DNA of 6,263 bases from Pyrinomonadaceae bacterium (GTDB lineage Bacteria > Acidobacteriota > Blastocatellia > Pyrinomonadales > Pyrinomonadaceae), in assembly GCA_013812565.1 (NCBI GenBank), contig JACCTF010000138.1, forward strand, positions 1-6,263. The letters run 5' to 3'. The notes below the pieces were generated by a model that saw only the letters and a program-made list of their open reading frames with translations, was not told the DNA's origin and ran no database searches. A program made the translations under genes and the position numbers. This document shows positions 5,926 to 6,263 of the stretch, in pieces. Numbering within the stretch: position 1 is the first letter of the stretch; each line of letters begins with the position of its first letter.

Positions 5926-6050
5926 TTCCCCCGAGGTACAACATTTCTTCCCCCGGAGTACAGTACTCTTTCCCCCGAGGTACAATATTTCTTCCCCCGA
6001 AGTACAATCTTTTCCCCCGAAGTACAATTGCTTTTTCCCCCGAGGTACAA
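5926..6050 (+). repeat. Array of six iterons, RepA binding sites
   Basis: Six copies of TTCCCCCGARGTACAA (plus strand) start at 5926, 5948, 5970, 5992, 6012 and 6035. Copies 1, 3 and 6 have GAGG, copies 4 and 5 have GAAG, and copy 2 is the variant CCGGAGTACAG. The spacings are 22, 22, 22, 20 and 23 bp, about two helical turns, so all sites face nearly the same side of the DNA. Open frames running through the array (for example repeated LYFGGK/EEILYLGGK on the minus strand) are artefacts of the repeat. Confidence 0.92.
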
Positions 6051-6263
6051 TGGCGCTGCAGACGGTTTGCGATGACTTCGTAAGGAGCTTGTTGAAGCTG
6101 CTAAGCCTTCCTTTGCCTGCTCTCCGCATTGCCTCTAAAGCAACTTTGATACGAATACCGCAACCATCCAAACCTTGTTCGCTCCCAACTGCAGAACACT
6201 TTATGCGAGCAAAGAAATTGGCGCGGTGGCGACCGTCCAAAACAGACATTCCGGATTGATGAG
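6051..6263. other. Unassigned flank beyond the iteron array
   Basis: Two open frames face each other here. One is on the plus strand from the ATG created by the last iteron (6050-6259, MALQTVCDDFVRSLLKLLSLPLPALRIASK...). The other is on the minus strand from 6249 into the iterons (MSVLDGRHRANFFARIKCSAVG...). Neither has a recognisable domain or a clear ribosome binding site, and I cannot choose between them. I see no further iterons or AT-rich tract. Confidence 0.35.

Larger units (their letters stand above)
5843..6050. other. Probable replication origin (iteron-type oriV)
   Basis: The region upstream of repA combines an iteron array (5926-6050), a degenerate iteron (5884-5897) and an A/T-rich stretch (5843-5925) that could melt. 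This layout, with iterons next to the gene for the initiator, is the standard iteron-plasmid origin. I could not find a convincing DnaA box (TTATNCACA) on either strand here. Confidence 0.7.

Noticed and set aside
5926..6050. Iteron array as a CRISPR array
   Set aside because: Repeats are 16 bp with only 4-7 bp between them, so there are no spacers of CRISPR length, and no cas genes are present.
5780..6249. Two minus-strand frames with repeated YFGGK/LYLGGK motifs
   Set aside because: The apparent peptide repeats are the iterons read as codons; the frames overlap the repA start and have no separate support.

Overview
The window looks like part of an accessory replicon (a plasmid, or an integrated plasmid) from a bacterium of probable Acidobacteriota affiliation. 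Two things point there. The partial gene at the left edge is an Oar-type TonB-dependent receptor with an N-terminal carboxypeptidase-regulatory-like domain, a type of protein strongly expanded in Acidobacteriota. The right third carries a plasmid-type replication initiator with an iteron array. The taxonomic call is inference; no rRNA or other marker is present.

Layout, left to right. (1) Positions 1-933, minus strand: the first 311 codons of the TonB-dependent receptor, with its own TTG start, Shine-Dalgarno sequence and signal peptide; its 3' end lies outside the window. (2) 1037-2046: a complete IS630-family element flanked by TA, about 100 bp upstream of the receptor and transcribed toward it. 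Its transposase is split into two frames joined by a -1 frameshift at a run of eight A. (3) 2277-3335: a complete IS5-family element (IS903-like ends) with an intact transposase but no visible target duplication. (4) 3336-4051: an IS graveyard. It holds the 3' end of a second, diverged IS5-type transposase in the opposite orientation, abutting the intact element, then the C-terminal part of an rve-type transposase with a nonsense codon near its natural end. (5) 4219-5817, minus strand: a 532-residue RepA-type replication initiator. (6) 5884-6050: six iterons of 16 bp spaced 20-23 bp apart, plus one degenerate copy exactly two periods closer to repA. (7) 6051-6263: no convincing gene.

How it fits together: RepA should bind the iterons just upstream of its own gene, start replication there and probably repress itself. 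A perfect 8-bp-stem hairpin whose 7-nt loop is exactly the repA Shine-Dalgarno sequence suggests an additional translational control. The IS elements fill the space between the replication module and the cargo gene and mark it as a site of repeated insertion and deletion.

I did not find a wholly new multi-gene system. The most interesting signals are the repA leader hairpin, the phase of the degenerate iteron, the frameshifted IS630 transposase and the head-on pairing of two related IS5 transposase 3' ends.
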